Positions 16,386 to 23,935 of a DNA stretch of 40,161 nucleotides are shown one piece after another. Made by a program: the position numbers and the translations under genes. How positions within the stretch are numbered: position 1 is the first letter of the stretch; every line of letters begins with the position of its first letter. Origin of the DNA: Thiocapsa sp. (GTDB lineage: Bacteria > Pseudomonadota > Gammaproteobacteria > Chromatiales > Chromatiaceae); NCBI RefSeq assembly GCF_022340925.1, contig NZ_JAJDNA010000024.1, positions 1-40,161 on the forward strand, given 5' to 3'. Below the pieces are notes generated by a model. That model was given only the letters and a program-made list of their open reading frames with translations, searched no databases and was not told where the DNA came from.

Positions 16386-18473
16386 ATGTCGAAGCCCCCG
16401 CTGCTAGTTCACCTCATCTTCCATCCGGCATCCGCGGACGCCCGTGAGCTGGCCAGGACGATCCATGGGGCCCTGAACGCGGACCCCGCGGTACCGGGTC
16501 TGCGGGTCCCCACGGTCTTCTGCCCGACGGACGGGATCGCCCCGCCGGGGCACTACGACCTCGACGAGGCCGAGCGGAGCCTCGCGGTGGTGCTGGCCGA
16601 CGCCTGGGTGGTCGATCGGGACAGCGGTCAGGAGCGCACCTGGTCGCGCTTCATCGGCGACATCTGGGATGCCTGCCGGGGGACGCCGCACCGGTTCTTC
16701 CCGGTTCAGCTCCACCCGGCTGCCTGGGGCTTCGATGACCGGCTGGGCGGGACCAACTTCGTCCGTGCCTTTGCCGAGGCGGACCAGGCCGCGCGGGATG
16801 CCCTGGTGGTGCGGCGCCTGGTGATCGAGCTCTGCCGTGAGCTGCGGGACTGGGACTCGCTGCAGGAGCCGAGCGTGGAGGCGAAGGGGCCGGTGGCGCT
16901 GTTCCTCAGCCACACCAAGCTGGACATGGAGGTCGAGCCGAGGGTCACGAGCGCACTGATCGATTATCTCAAGCATGACCAGCCGGTACGCGCCTGGGTG
17001 GACGCGGGTGACATCGATGCCGGCTCCCCCTTTGCCGAGGCCATCGAGCGCGGCATCGACGACAGCTCGCTGCTCTGCGTGCTCACTGACAACTACTCGA
17101 CGCGCGAGTGGTGCCGCAAGGAGATCATCCTGGCCAAGCAGCATCAGCGCCCGGTGGTGGTGGTGGCCGCCTTCAGCCGCCAGGAGGTGCGCAGCTTCCC
17201 CTATCTCGGAAACGTGCCGGTCCTGCGCTGGCCCTGCATCCCCCCGGACCAGAGCGAGGCACAGAAGGCGGCGGTCAATCGCGCCTCCGCCGTTGCCGCG
17301 GTGGACCTGCTGCTCAAGGAGACCCTGCGTTATCTGCACGCCACGGTGCTGCTCAAAGCGGTCGCGCACCAGGGTGACCTGATCTCCGCCCGGCCGCCGG
17401 AGCTGCTTTCCCTGCTCCAGGCCAGGGGCGCCAAGACGGTGCTCTACCCGGACCCGCCACTCGGTGCGGAGGAGCTCGCGCTGCTCAGCGAGACCAGGGT
17501 GCCGACCACCACACCGCTTTCCCGGCTCGCCGCCGAGCGGCCGCTCCAGGGCGCGCAGATCGCACTCTCGATGTCGCAAAGCACCGACATCCTGCGGTTC
17601 GGATTCGACGAGGTCCATCTGGAGGGCGCGATGGTCGAGCTCTCGCGCTATCTCCTCCTCAAGGGTGCGACCCTCGTCTACGGCGGGCACCTCGGCGACG
17701 AAGGCTATACCCAGGTGCTGTTCGAGCTGGTCCGCGCCCACCATTGTCTGGAGGGGGTCGACCGGGTCGAGCGCATCGTCAACACGGTCGGCTGGCCGCT
17801 GCCCTACGGTCAGGAGCTGGTTGCCCGGTACAGTCTCGTCGCACGCCTCCAGCACATCCCTCGCCCGGGTGACCTCGACGCCTGTCCCGGCAAGGCAGTC
17901 GCCGACGCGGTCGAGGCGAACCCCTTCCCGCCGGATCAGTCGCCGGAGCACCGCTACTGCTGGGCGCGCGGCATGACCCGGATGCGCGAGGCCCAAGCCG
18001 CGAAGGACGGCGGGATCGCCGCCCGGATCATCCTGGGCGGCAGATTCGGGCCGCCCGGGGAAGGTCCCGGCTCGGACGAGCGGTGGTATGCGGGCCGCGT
18101 CCCGGGCGTCCTTGAAGAGGTCGTCCTGTCGGCGCGGGCGGGTCAGCCGGTCTTCCTGATCGGCGCCTTCGGCGGCGCGGCGACCCTGGCCATCGATCTT
18201 CTGGAGGGCAGGGAGAGGTCGGAGGCGACCTGGGACTATCAGCGGCGCGCCCCCAATGCGGAGGCAATGCGGACACTCTACGATCGCTGCGGGCAGGTCT
18301 GGTGGGACTACCCGGAGATGGTGCAGCTCCTGCGCGGCACCGGGGCCGCCGCCATCAACCCCCTTCTCAGCGAGGCCGAGAACCGCGAGCTGTTTCACAC
18401 CCGCAACGTCGCGCGCATGATCGAGCTGATCCTGAAGGGTCTCGGCAACCTCAGCGCCGCCGCAGGCCGCTGA
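16386..18473 (+). CDS. TIR-like/TIR/SLOG protein, first gene of TIR operon
   Basis: A 695-residue cytoplasmic protein of three parts. Residues ~6-150 are TIR-like (LVHLIFHPASADARELARTIH, then a DLDEAERSLAVVLADAWVV strand). Residues ~169-285 are a clearer TIR domain: VALFLSHTKLD, RAWVDAGDIDAGSPFAEAIERGI and EWCRKEIILAKQ, in which the Glu near 246 sits where NAD-cleaving TIRs have theirs. From ~389 to the end is a SLOG-superfamily domain (IALSMSQSTDI, VHLEGAMVELSRYLLLKGATLVYGG, GYTQVLFELV), the fold that senses nucleotide signals in ThsA. The start at 16386 has GAGGA five bases upstream; the in-frame ATG at 16380 has none. The next gene begins 11 bases after the stop. Defence by NAD+ depletion or signalling is inference. 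Confidence 0.85.
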   Translation: MSKPPLLVHLIFHPASADARELARTIHGALNADPAVPGLRVPTVFCPTDGIAPPGHYDLDEAERSLAVVLADAWVVDRDSGQERTWSRFIGDIWDACRGTPHRFFPVQLHPAAWGFDDRLGGTNFVRAFAEADQAARDALVVRRLVIELCRELRDWDSLQEPSVEAKGPVALFLSHTKLDMEVEPRVTSALIDYLKHDQPVRAWVDAGDIDAGSPFAEAIERGIDDSSLLCVLTDNYSTREWCRKEIILAKQHQRPVVVVAAFSRQEVRSFPYLGNVPVLRWPCIPPDQSEAQKAAVNRASAVAAVDLLLKETLRYLHATVLLKAVAHQGDLISARPPELLSLLQARGAKTVLYPDPPLGAEELALLSETRVPTTTPLSRLAAERPLQGAQIALSMSQSTDILRFGFDEVHLEGAMVELSRYLLLKGATLVYGGHLGDEGYTQVLFELVRAHHCLEGVDRVERIVNTVGWPLPYGQELVARYSLVARLQHIPRPGDLDACPGKAVADAVEANPFPPDQSPEHRYCWARGMTRMREAQAAKDGGIAARIILGGRFGPPGEGPGSDERWYAGRVPGVLEEVVLSARAGQPVFLIGAFGGAATLAIDLLEGRERSEATWDYQRRAPNAEAMRTLYDRCGQVWWDYPEMVQLLRGTGAAAINPLLSEAENRELFHTRNVARMIELILKGLGNLSAAAGR

Positions 18474-18484
18474 GAGGAGTGGCG

Positions 18485-19141
18485 ATGAAGATCTTTGTCT
18501 CCTATGCGTCGGAACAGAAAGAGACCGCGGAGCGGATCTATCTGAAGCTCGTCAACGTGGGTCACGACGTCTTCTTCGATCGCCGTGACCTGCAGCCCGG
18601 ACATGCCTTTGACGCGAAGATCAAGGACCGGATCGAAGGCGCCGACCTGTGCGTGTTCATCCTGTCGCCGGAGTCGGTCGAGCCTGGGTCCTATGCGCTG
18701 ACCGAGCTGGATCTCGTCCGGCGCAAGTGGCCCAGTCCCGAGGGGCGCGTGCTGGTGGTTGATCTCGGGAATCTCGAAGGTCGGGACGTTCCCCCGTACC
18801 TGCGCTCGAACATCTATCTCTCGCCTGCGGGCGACGCCGCCGCGGAGACGTTTTTCGCGGTCCAGAGAATGGCCGAAAGACTGGCGACATCGACCCCGGC
18901 CGAGTCGGGAAGACACATTCGCGCCGCGGGGCAAGGGGTGCGCTGGATGCCATCCGCCGTCTTCGCGGTTGCGGTCGCCGTCGCCGTGGCGATCGGGCTG
19001 TGGGCCGTCTACCAGCTCTCGCAAGGGCCCGACCAGGTCATCAACGCCACCGGAGGCGGGGTGGCCGCGGGGGGGGGCATCAGCGTTGGCGGAAACCTCA
19101 ACATCGAGGGCGCCGAGCGTGCGCCCGAGGCGGCCGAGTAG
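18485..19141 (+). CDS. TIR domain protein with membrane anchor and glycine-rich tail
   Basis: A 218-residue protein with a strong ribosome site (GAGAGGAG) six bases before the ATG. Residues 1-~125 form a TIR domain: MKIFVSYASEQKETAERIY, DVFFDRRDLQPGHAFDAKI, and LTELDLVRRKW with the candidate catalytic Glu at 74. One membrane segment lies at ~155-177 (AVFAVAVAVAVAIGLWAVY). The tail 178-218 is glycine-rich and contains GVAAGGGISVGGNLNI. TIR in the cytoplasm and tail in the periplasm is the likely topology. The tail motif recurs in the next protein. A run of nine G (19069-19077) lies inside the tail coding region. The gene ends in TAG three bases before the next gene, which is in the same frame. 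Confidence 0.85.
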   Translation: MKIFVSYASEQKETAERIYLKLVNVGHDVFFDRRDLQPGHAFDAKIKDRIEGADLCVFILSPESVEPGSYALTELDLVRRKWPSPEGRVLVVDLGNLEGRDVPPYLRSNIYLSPAGDAAAETFFAVQRMAERLATSTPAESGRHIRAAGQGVRWMPSAVFAVAVAVAVAIGLWAVYQLSQGPDQVINATGGGVAAGGGISVGGNLNIEGAERAPEAAE

Positions 19142-19144
19142 GCC

Positions 19145-21442
19145 GTGGGCGGACGGCTGAGCCTCGCCGCCGCCGGTTTGGCAGTGGTTGCGCTCCTGTC
19201 ATGGGCGCCGCCGGCCTCCGCGGAGACCCGGGTCTCCGCCGTCTGCGGTGTGGCGGCCGGAGGCTCGATCAGGGTGGGCGGGTCCATCTCGATCATCTGC
19301 ACGCCGCGCGCGCTGCTCGATCTCATCCACGAGCAGCAGGCCTTTCGTGACGCCCAGTCGGAACGCATCAAGCAGATCGCCACGGACCTGAATCTCAGCC
19401 GTTGCGAGGCGGAGGAGCTGGTCGCGGCAGTCGCCAGGGAGCCGCCCCCTCCGGGGGAGATCGGCGAATGGCTCGCGCGGCTGGCCCGCGAGCGCCGGAG
19501 CCGGCCGGCGCCCGATCAGGATCGGGTGCGTGAAGACGGGATCGCGGAGCAGGGTTCCATCGATGTCGAGCGCCATCTCGCCGTCGGTATCCCGCCAGAG
19601 GACCTGGAGGAGCTCATGCAGCAGGTACGGCGCGTGGATGAACGATACCTCGCACGGCTGGAGGGATTGGCGAGCGACCTGCGCTTCAGCCGCTGCGCCA
19701 CCGCGAACTTTCTCGCGATCCTGGGCCAGAAGGAGGTCCCCCCGGAGCAGTTGTCCGACAAGCTCACCGAGATTGCCAACGGACACCTGAAGCTTGTCGA
19801 GCGGCTGCGGGCGCTGACGACGCGCGATCCGAAGATTGCGGAATTGCGCGCTCGGGCGACTGCCGCCATCGCGGGTGGCGACTACGAGACCGCAGACCGG
19901 CTGTTGCGGGACGCGGACGCAATCGTTTCGCGGAGTGCCCCCGCGGTGTCCCCGGTGATGCGCGACAAGGCCCAGATTGTTGCCGCTCGCGCCGAGCTGG
20001 AGCGGGCCCAGCTCCGCTACATGCCGGCTGCCGAGCTGTTCGAAGAGGCGGCCAGCCATTTCGAAACAGCCGGCAACGCACCGGACCAGGCACGCTATCT
20101 CGACCTCGCCGGAGGCGCTTACCAGGACGCCGGACTCTATACCAGGGCCCAGACGCTGTACGAGGAAGCGCTCCAATGTAGCGAGAATCACCAGGACGAG
20201 GTCCCGGAGGAGGCGGTCATCACGATCCTGAACAACATCGGGGGCCTGTATTTCGCCCAATCCGATTATACCAACGCGATCGACCGCTTCAGCCAGGCGC
20301 TGCAAGCCACGCGATGCGGCGAGGGGTTGGACGCCGGCGTGCAGGTCGCGCTGGAAGCGGCGAGTCACGGCGGTCTGGCCGATGCCAAGGTCACCATCAA
20401 CGACTTCGACTCGGCCGAGGACCATTACGCCCAGGCCTTGTCCCTGACGGAGCTGGTGCACGGCGGGGATCATCCGACCCTGGTGCCCATCCTCACGAAC
20501 TGGGCCTGGCTGGAGACCATTCGCGGCGAATACGGGCGCGCCGAGTCCCTGTATCTCCGCGCGGTCGCGATCAATGACACCCGAGACCCGGCCGGGCCTC
20601 TCGAGGCGGCCGCGACCCAGAACAACCTGGCCGGTCTCTATTACAGCCTGCGCAGGTACGACGAGGCAGAGTCCCTCTGGACGCGCGTGAAGGGCGTCTA
20701 TGAAGCGCAGCTCGGCGAGGATCATCACGCCACGCTCGTTGTCAGTCAGAATATTGCCAAGGCACTGATGAAAAGAGGCAAACTTTCCGAGGCCGAGCGT
20801 CTCTACGATCATGCCCTCGCCGTCTGGGAGACGAATGCGCGAAAGAAGAGGCAGGTGGAGAAGACGCACCTCGTGATCGCCTCGCTCCATGCCGGCCTCG
20901 CCGATCTTTACGTGAGACAGCACCGCCTCGACGAGGCCAAGAAGAAATATGACAAGGCGATCTCACTCGCGGAATCGCAGCTGGGTGACGATGAGATCGT
21001 CGAGCAGAGCCTCGTGATTGCCGGCTACGAGAACGATCGGGCGGTGGTCTACGAGAGGCTGGGCGATCTCGAAGCCGCCCGGGACGATCTGCAGCACGCG
21101 CTCGGGACGATGGCTTCCAAGCTAGGTGAAGACCACCCCGACTCCGGAACCGCCGCCAGCAATCTCGCCCGTGTATTGATGCGTCTGGGGCGTCTCGACG
21201 ATGCCGTCCCGCTCTACCGCACCGCCATCACCGTCGCCGAACGGTCGCAGCGACCGCCGCTGGTCGCATCACGCAGCCGCAATCTGGCGAAGGTCTACCA
21301 GGGATTGGGAAACCTGGCTGAAGCGCGGCGGCAGCTTGAGAAGACGAGGCGGATCTACCAGGAGCTTGGCCCGGAGTATGCCGAGCGACTCGAGGCGGTG
21401 GAGGGGGAGCTCGCGGCGCTGGACGGGGAGGCAGGACGCTGA
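19145..21442 (+). CDS. Secreted TPR protein with paired N-terminal adaptor-like repeats
   Basis: A 765-residue protein starting at GTG. Residues 1-26 are a signal peptide with an ASA-ETR cleavage site, so the rest should be periplasmic. Mature residues ~35-50 repeat the preceding gene's motif (GVAAGGSIRVGGSISI), bounded by Cys34 and Cys52. Two similar ~60-residue helical units follow: DLNLSRCEAEELVAAV...PPPGEIGEWLARLA (~78-115) and DLRFSRCATANFLAIL...VPPEQLSDKLTEIA (~178-211). From ~240 to the end are kinesin-light-chain-like TPRs (e.g. EAQLGEDHHATLVVSQN, ASKLGEDHPDSGTAASNLA). No enzyme domain is seen. It is probably a scaffold or sensor in the periplasm tied to the TIR-membrane protein. Confidence 0.85.
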   Translation: MGGRLSLAAAGLAVVALLSWAPPASAETRVSAVCGVAAGGSIRVGGSISIICTPRALLDLIHEQQAFRDAQSERIKQIATDLNLSRCEAEELVAAVAREPPPPGEIGEWLARLARERRSRPAPDQDRVREDGIAEQGSIDVERHLAVGIPPEDLEELMQQVRRVDERYLARLEGLASDLRFSRCATANFLAILGQKEVPPEQLSDKLTEIANGHLKLVERLRALTTRDPKIAELRARATAAIAGGDYETADRLLRDADAIVSRSAPAVSPVMRDKAQIVAARAELERAQLRYMPAAELFEEAASHFETAGNAPDQARYLDLAGGAYQDAGLYTRAQTLYEEALQCSENHQDEVPEEAVITILNNIGGLYFAQSDYTNAIDRFSQALQATRCGEGLDAGVQVALEAASHGGLADAKVTINDFDSAEDHYAQALSLTELVHGGDHPTLVPILTNWAWLETIRGEYGRAESLYLRAVAINDTRDPAGPLEAAATQNNLAGLYYSLRRYDEAESLWTRVKGVYEAQLGEDHHATLVVSQNIAKALMKRGKLSEAERLYDHALAVWETNARKKRQVEKTHLVIASLHAGLADLYVRQHRLDEAKKKYDKAISLAESQLGDDEIVEQSLVIAGYENDRAVVYERLGDLEAARDDLQHALGTMASKLGEDHPDSGTAASNLARVLMRLGRLDDAVPLYRTAITVAERSQRPPLVASRSRNLAKVYQGLGNLAEARRQLEKTRRIYQELGPEYAERLEAVEGELAALDGEAGR

Positions 21443-21471
21443 AGCGAGCAGCCGACAAGGTCTGCTGCGCC

Positions 21472-22272
21472 TTGTCCCGCGGGGTCCTGGTTCTGTTGCT
21501 CACCGGCTGCGGCGCGGCGCACCAGGCCTTCGAGCGCGCTGCGTCGCAAGCCGGCCTGGAGCGGGCCGAGGTGCAGGGACGCGGCTATCGACACGCCCTC
21601 TATTCCAGGCCGCGCCAGCCGATGGTCCATGGTCCAATCCACGTCTATCTGACCGGGGACGGCAGGCCTTACGCCCATCCAGGGGTGGCGTCCGCCGACC
21701 CGACGCCGCGGCAGTCCGTGGTCCTGCGGCTGCTGGCTCTGGATCCCGCCCAGGTGTTCGTTCTCGGCCGCCCCTGCTATCACGGCTACGCGGATGCGCC
21801 GCCCTGCTCGCAGAACCTGTGGACCCATGCCCGGTACGGCGAAGCGGTCGTCGCCAGCATGGCCGAGGCGCTGACCCAGGCCGTCCCCCTGGACCACGGG
21901 CTGGTGCTGATCGGCTTCAGCGGCGGTGGAGCCCTGTCGATGCTCCTCGCCGCGCGCGTCCCGGAGGTGGTGGCGGTGGTCACGCTGGCCGGTAACCTGG
22001 ACATCGACGCCTGGGCGGACGTGCATGGCTATACACGCCTTAGGCGGTCGTTGAACCCTGTCCGGGAATGGCCGCTGTCCGAAGGAGCCGTGCAATTGCA
22101 TTATGCCGGCGCGCAAGACAGGCAAGTGCCTCCCGCCCTGTCGCGCGAAGCTGTGAGGCACACCGGCGGCGAGCTCGCCCTGTTGCCGGAAACCAGGCAT
22201 CAAACGGGCTGGGAGCGCCATTGGGCGGGCATCCTGGCGGAGCTCGACCGCCGGCTCGACCGGCGGCCGTGA
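21472..22272 (+). CDS. Lipoprotein with alpha/beta-hydrolase fold, last gene of TIR operon
   Basis: A 266-residue product from a TTG start. A short lipoprotein signal ends in LLLTGC (lipid-anchored Cys near 13). The body is an alpha/beta hydrolase: the nucleophile elbow is IGFSGGG (Ser150), with a likely acid Asp near 216 (AGAQDRQVP) and His near 243 (ETRHQTGW). It is an esterase-, lipase- or acyltransferase-like enzyme with unknown substrate, anchored to the inner or outer membrane facing the periplasm. The start is uncertain: the frame is open back to a CTG at 21439 overlapping the TPR gene stop, preceded by a purine-rich GGGGAGG. That start would give a longer, more basic signal (KRAADKV...). 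Confidence 0.78.
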   Translation: MSRGVLVLLLTGCGAAHQAFERAASQAGLERAEVQGRGYRHALYSRPRQPMVHGPIHVYLTGDGRPYAHPGVASADPTPRQSVVLRLLALDPAQVFVLGRPCYHGYADAPPCSQNLWTHARYGEAVVASMAEALTQAVPLDHGLVLIGFSGGGALSMLLAARVPEVVAVVTLAGNLDIDAWADVHGYTRLRRSLNPVREWPLSEGAVQLHYAGAQDRQVPPALSREAVRHTGGELALLPETRHQTGWERHWAGILAELDRRLDRRP

Positions 22273-22285
22273 GCTTGGCGGCCGC
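22263..22285. terminator. Hairpin between convergent genes, possible two-way terminator
   Basis: GCGGCCG, nine-base loop TGAGCTTGG, then CGGCCGC. The seven-base GC stem covers the stop codon of the hydrolase gene and ends six bases before the stop of the convergent barrel gene. There is no clear T-run on either side, so it would be a weak or Rho-assisted terminator. Confidence 0.4.
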
Positions 22286-22290
22286 AGCGG

Positions 22291-23493
22291 TCAGAAGGTC
22301 TGGCTGAGGCCGATGCTGAAGAAACTCTCGTCGCGCCAGTCGTGATCGAGGGTGCCTGTATAGGCGGCGTATAGGGTCGTTCCCTGATTGAGCTGGGCGG
22401 TCAAGGAGGCGTCGATACGGAAATAGTCCGGATCCGCTTCGTTGGTCTGGAAGCGGATGAATTTGTCGTCGATCTTATTGACGAGATTGGGGTCGAGGTC
22501 GATCAGCTCGGCATTGATGGTGCGCGTGTCGCTTTCGAGCTCGTGTACATAGCTCAGTGAGGCGGAGGGCAATAGGCGGCCGTTGGGAATCGGCACTTCA
22601 TGGAGAAGCGTTGCCGTCAGAGCGCCGTCGAGCGTGGAATACTTGTCGTCGTCATAGCGGAGATTCGCCGATTCGCCGTCGCGTGACTGGGGCAAAGCGC
22701 CCGTCTCCGAATAACCGTCGATCTCATTCCGCTGCCACGAAAGCCAACCGCTCAGCGTGAGCAGCGTCTGCTCCTGCAGCGGCCAACTGTAACCGGCGCC
22801 TCCGTAGAGTCCGTAATTCAACCCATCCGTGCTGCCGCGCGCCGTGTTCAGCCGCCCGGTTTGAACCTCCGTGGCAGGATCGAAGATGGGAAAAGTCCGC
22901 TCCGTCTCGATGTCCATGCCGGCGTAGCGAGCCACGCCGGTCAAGAACAAGCGCCTGTCGGCCAAGGGATAATAGGTGCCGTAGAGCTGCACCCCAAGCT
23001 CTTCGGTATCCCTGCTGCCGGCATTGTCCTGAAAGTCGGCGTTCTCCTCGGAGTAGTCGATGGCCGCTCCGGCGAAGTACTGAGTTCCGCGCAGCGTCAC
23101 ACCGAGAACGCCGCCCCAGGTGTCGCTGGTGAAACCCGTGACGCCCTGCACGTTACCCGACAGTCCGCCAGTTGGACCCGTCAGGTTCTCGCCGTCGTAG
23201 TCCTTGTTCCCGTAAAGCAGCGAGACAGAAACGTCGAAGGGGGGACCGTCACCCGATCCGCCTCCGGTCTCCGATGCCTCGTCCTCGAGCAGCTCCTCGG
23301 TCACGGCCAGTGCGATGGTGCGTCGCAGCCCGGTGTCCGAGGTGGACCCGACCAGACCCACCGCGACCGGACCGGCAGGCCGGCAGACGAGCCCCAGCTC
23401 GGGGTCTTGCGTACACGCCGCCCGCACCCCGAGTGGCCAAGCAACGGCCGCCGCCAGCCCTATCGACCAAAACGCCCTGGGAATTAGTGCCAC
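22291..23493 (-). CDS. Outer-membrane beta-barrel protein, autotransporter-barrel-like
   Basis: A 400-residue protein from a GTG with a perfect GGAGG eight bases upstream. Residues 1-~25 are a signal peptide (AFWSIGLAAAVAWPLGVRA-ACTQD). After a linker with a short acidic and Gly/Ser part (~65-85), residues ~85-400 alternate polar and hydrophobic residues in strands (FDVSVSLLYGNKDYDG, YFAGAAIDYSEEN, LYGGAGYSWPLQEQTLLTLSGWLSW). The chain ends in a strand terminating with Phe (FFSIGLSQTF), the signal for BAM-mediated assembly. It looks like an autotransporter-type barrel with no passenger. The function is unknown. It is convergent with the TIR operon and read in the same direction as the CHAT gene behind it, but has its own promoter. 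Confidence 0.82.
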   Translation of the reverse strand: MALIPRAFWSIGLAAAVAWPLGVRAACTQDPELGLVCRPAGPVAVGLVGSTSDTGLRRTIALAVTEELLEDEASETGGGSGDGPPFDVSVSLLYGNKDYDGENLTGPTGGLSGNVQGVTGFTSDTWGGVLGVTLRGTQYFAGAAIDYSEENADFQDNAGSRDTEELGVQLYGTYYPLADRRLFLTGVARYAGMDIETERTFPIFDPATEVQTGRLNTARGSTDGLNYGLYGGAGYSWPLQEQTLLTLSGWLSWQRNEIDGYSETGALPQSRDGESANLRYDDDKYSTLDGALTATLLHEVPIPNGRLLPSASLSYVHELESDTRTINAELIDLDPNLVNKIDDKFIRFQTNEADPDYFRIDASLTAQLNQGTTLYAAYTGTLDHDWRDESFFSIGLSQTF

Positions 23494-23555
23494 ATTAGCA
23501 TCCTCCGAACGATGAGGCGATTTGCGTCCCAGCAGACGCTATCCAGAGCGATGCG

Positions 23556-23567
23556 CCATCGCGATGG
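23556..23567. promoter_or_regulatory. 12-base perfect palindrome in barrel-gene leader
   Basis: CCATCGCGATGG lies between the predicted promoter and the ribosome site of the barrel gene, about 63 bases before its start. It may be an operator or an RNA hairpin. It is not a known named box to me. Confidence 0.3.
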
Positions 23568-23658
23568 TCTCTCCTGCCGCACGCGAGAGGCCAGCCGCGT
23601 ATTCCATTACCGGCAGCGAATTTCAAGAAGCTCATCTATTGAACACCGGCGTTTTGCC

Positions 23659-23686
23659 AGTGTAGGCGCAGATTCGGTTGTGTCAA
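23659..23686 (-). promoter_or_regulatory. Sigma70-type promoter for the barrel gene
   Basis: On the minus strand a perfect -35 TTGACA (23686-23681) is followed by 16 bases and TACACT (23664-23659), a four-of-six match to -10. Transcription would start near 23652 and leave a leader of about 160 bases before the GTG at 23493. It is among the clearest promoters in the window by eye. Confidence 0.55.
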
Positions 23687-23935
23687 CCTAAGGAAATGCT
23701 GATATTGCAGCGCTTCCCGAATTGGAAGGCTACTGTCAACTATTCCCCCGATTCCTCGATATCCATTCGGGCGGGCGCGCCGGATCCGACTCCTTAAAGC
23801 CCGGCGGTGACCAGCCACGTCTCACTGAAGGGTTGAAACTGCTCCGGCGCCAATCGCCCGGGCGCCGCACGTCACCACGCTTCACTGGGTAAGACTGCCC
23901 GGTGATGATTGCTCTCGCTGTCTCCGCTGCCCCGC

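Larger units (their letters stand above)
23494..23935. other. 442-bp intergenic region upstream of the barrel gene
   Basis: Lower in G+C than its surroundings. It holds the barrel promoter (23659-23686), a 12-base perfect palindrome CCATCGCGATGG (23556-23567) inside the transcribed leader, and a paired GGCGCC repeat (23846-23851 and 23861-23866) nearer the end of the CHAT gene. The short open frames here have no family likeness. Confidence 0.5.

Noticed and set aside
16404..18398. Long minus-strand frame opposite the TIR/SLOG gene
   Set aside because: Shadow frame; the plus strand encodes coherent TIR and SLOG motifs while this frame shows none.
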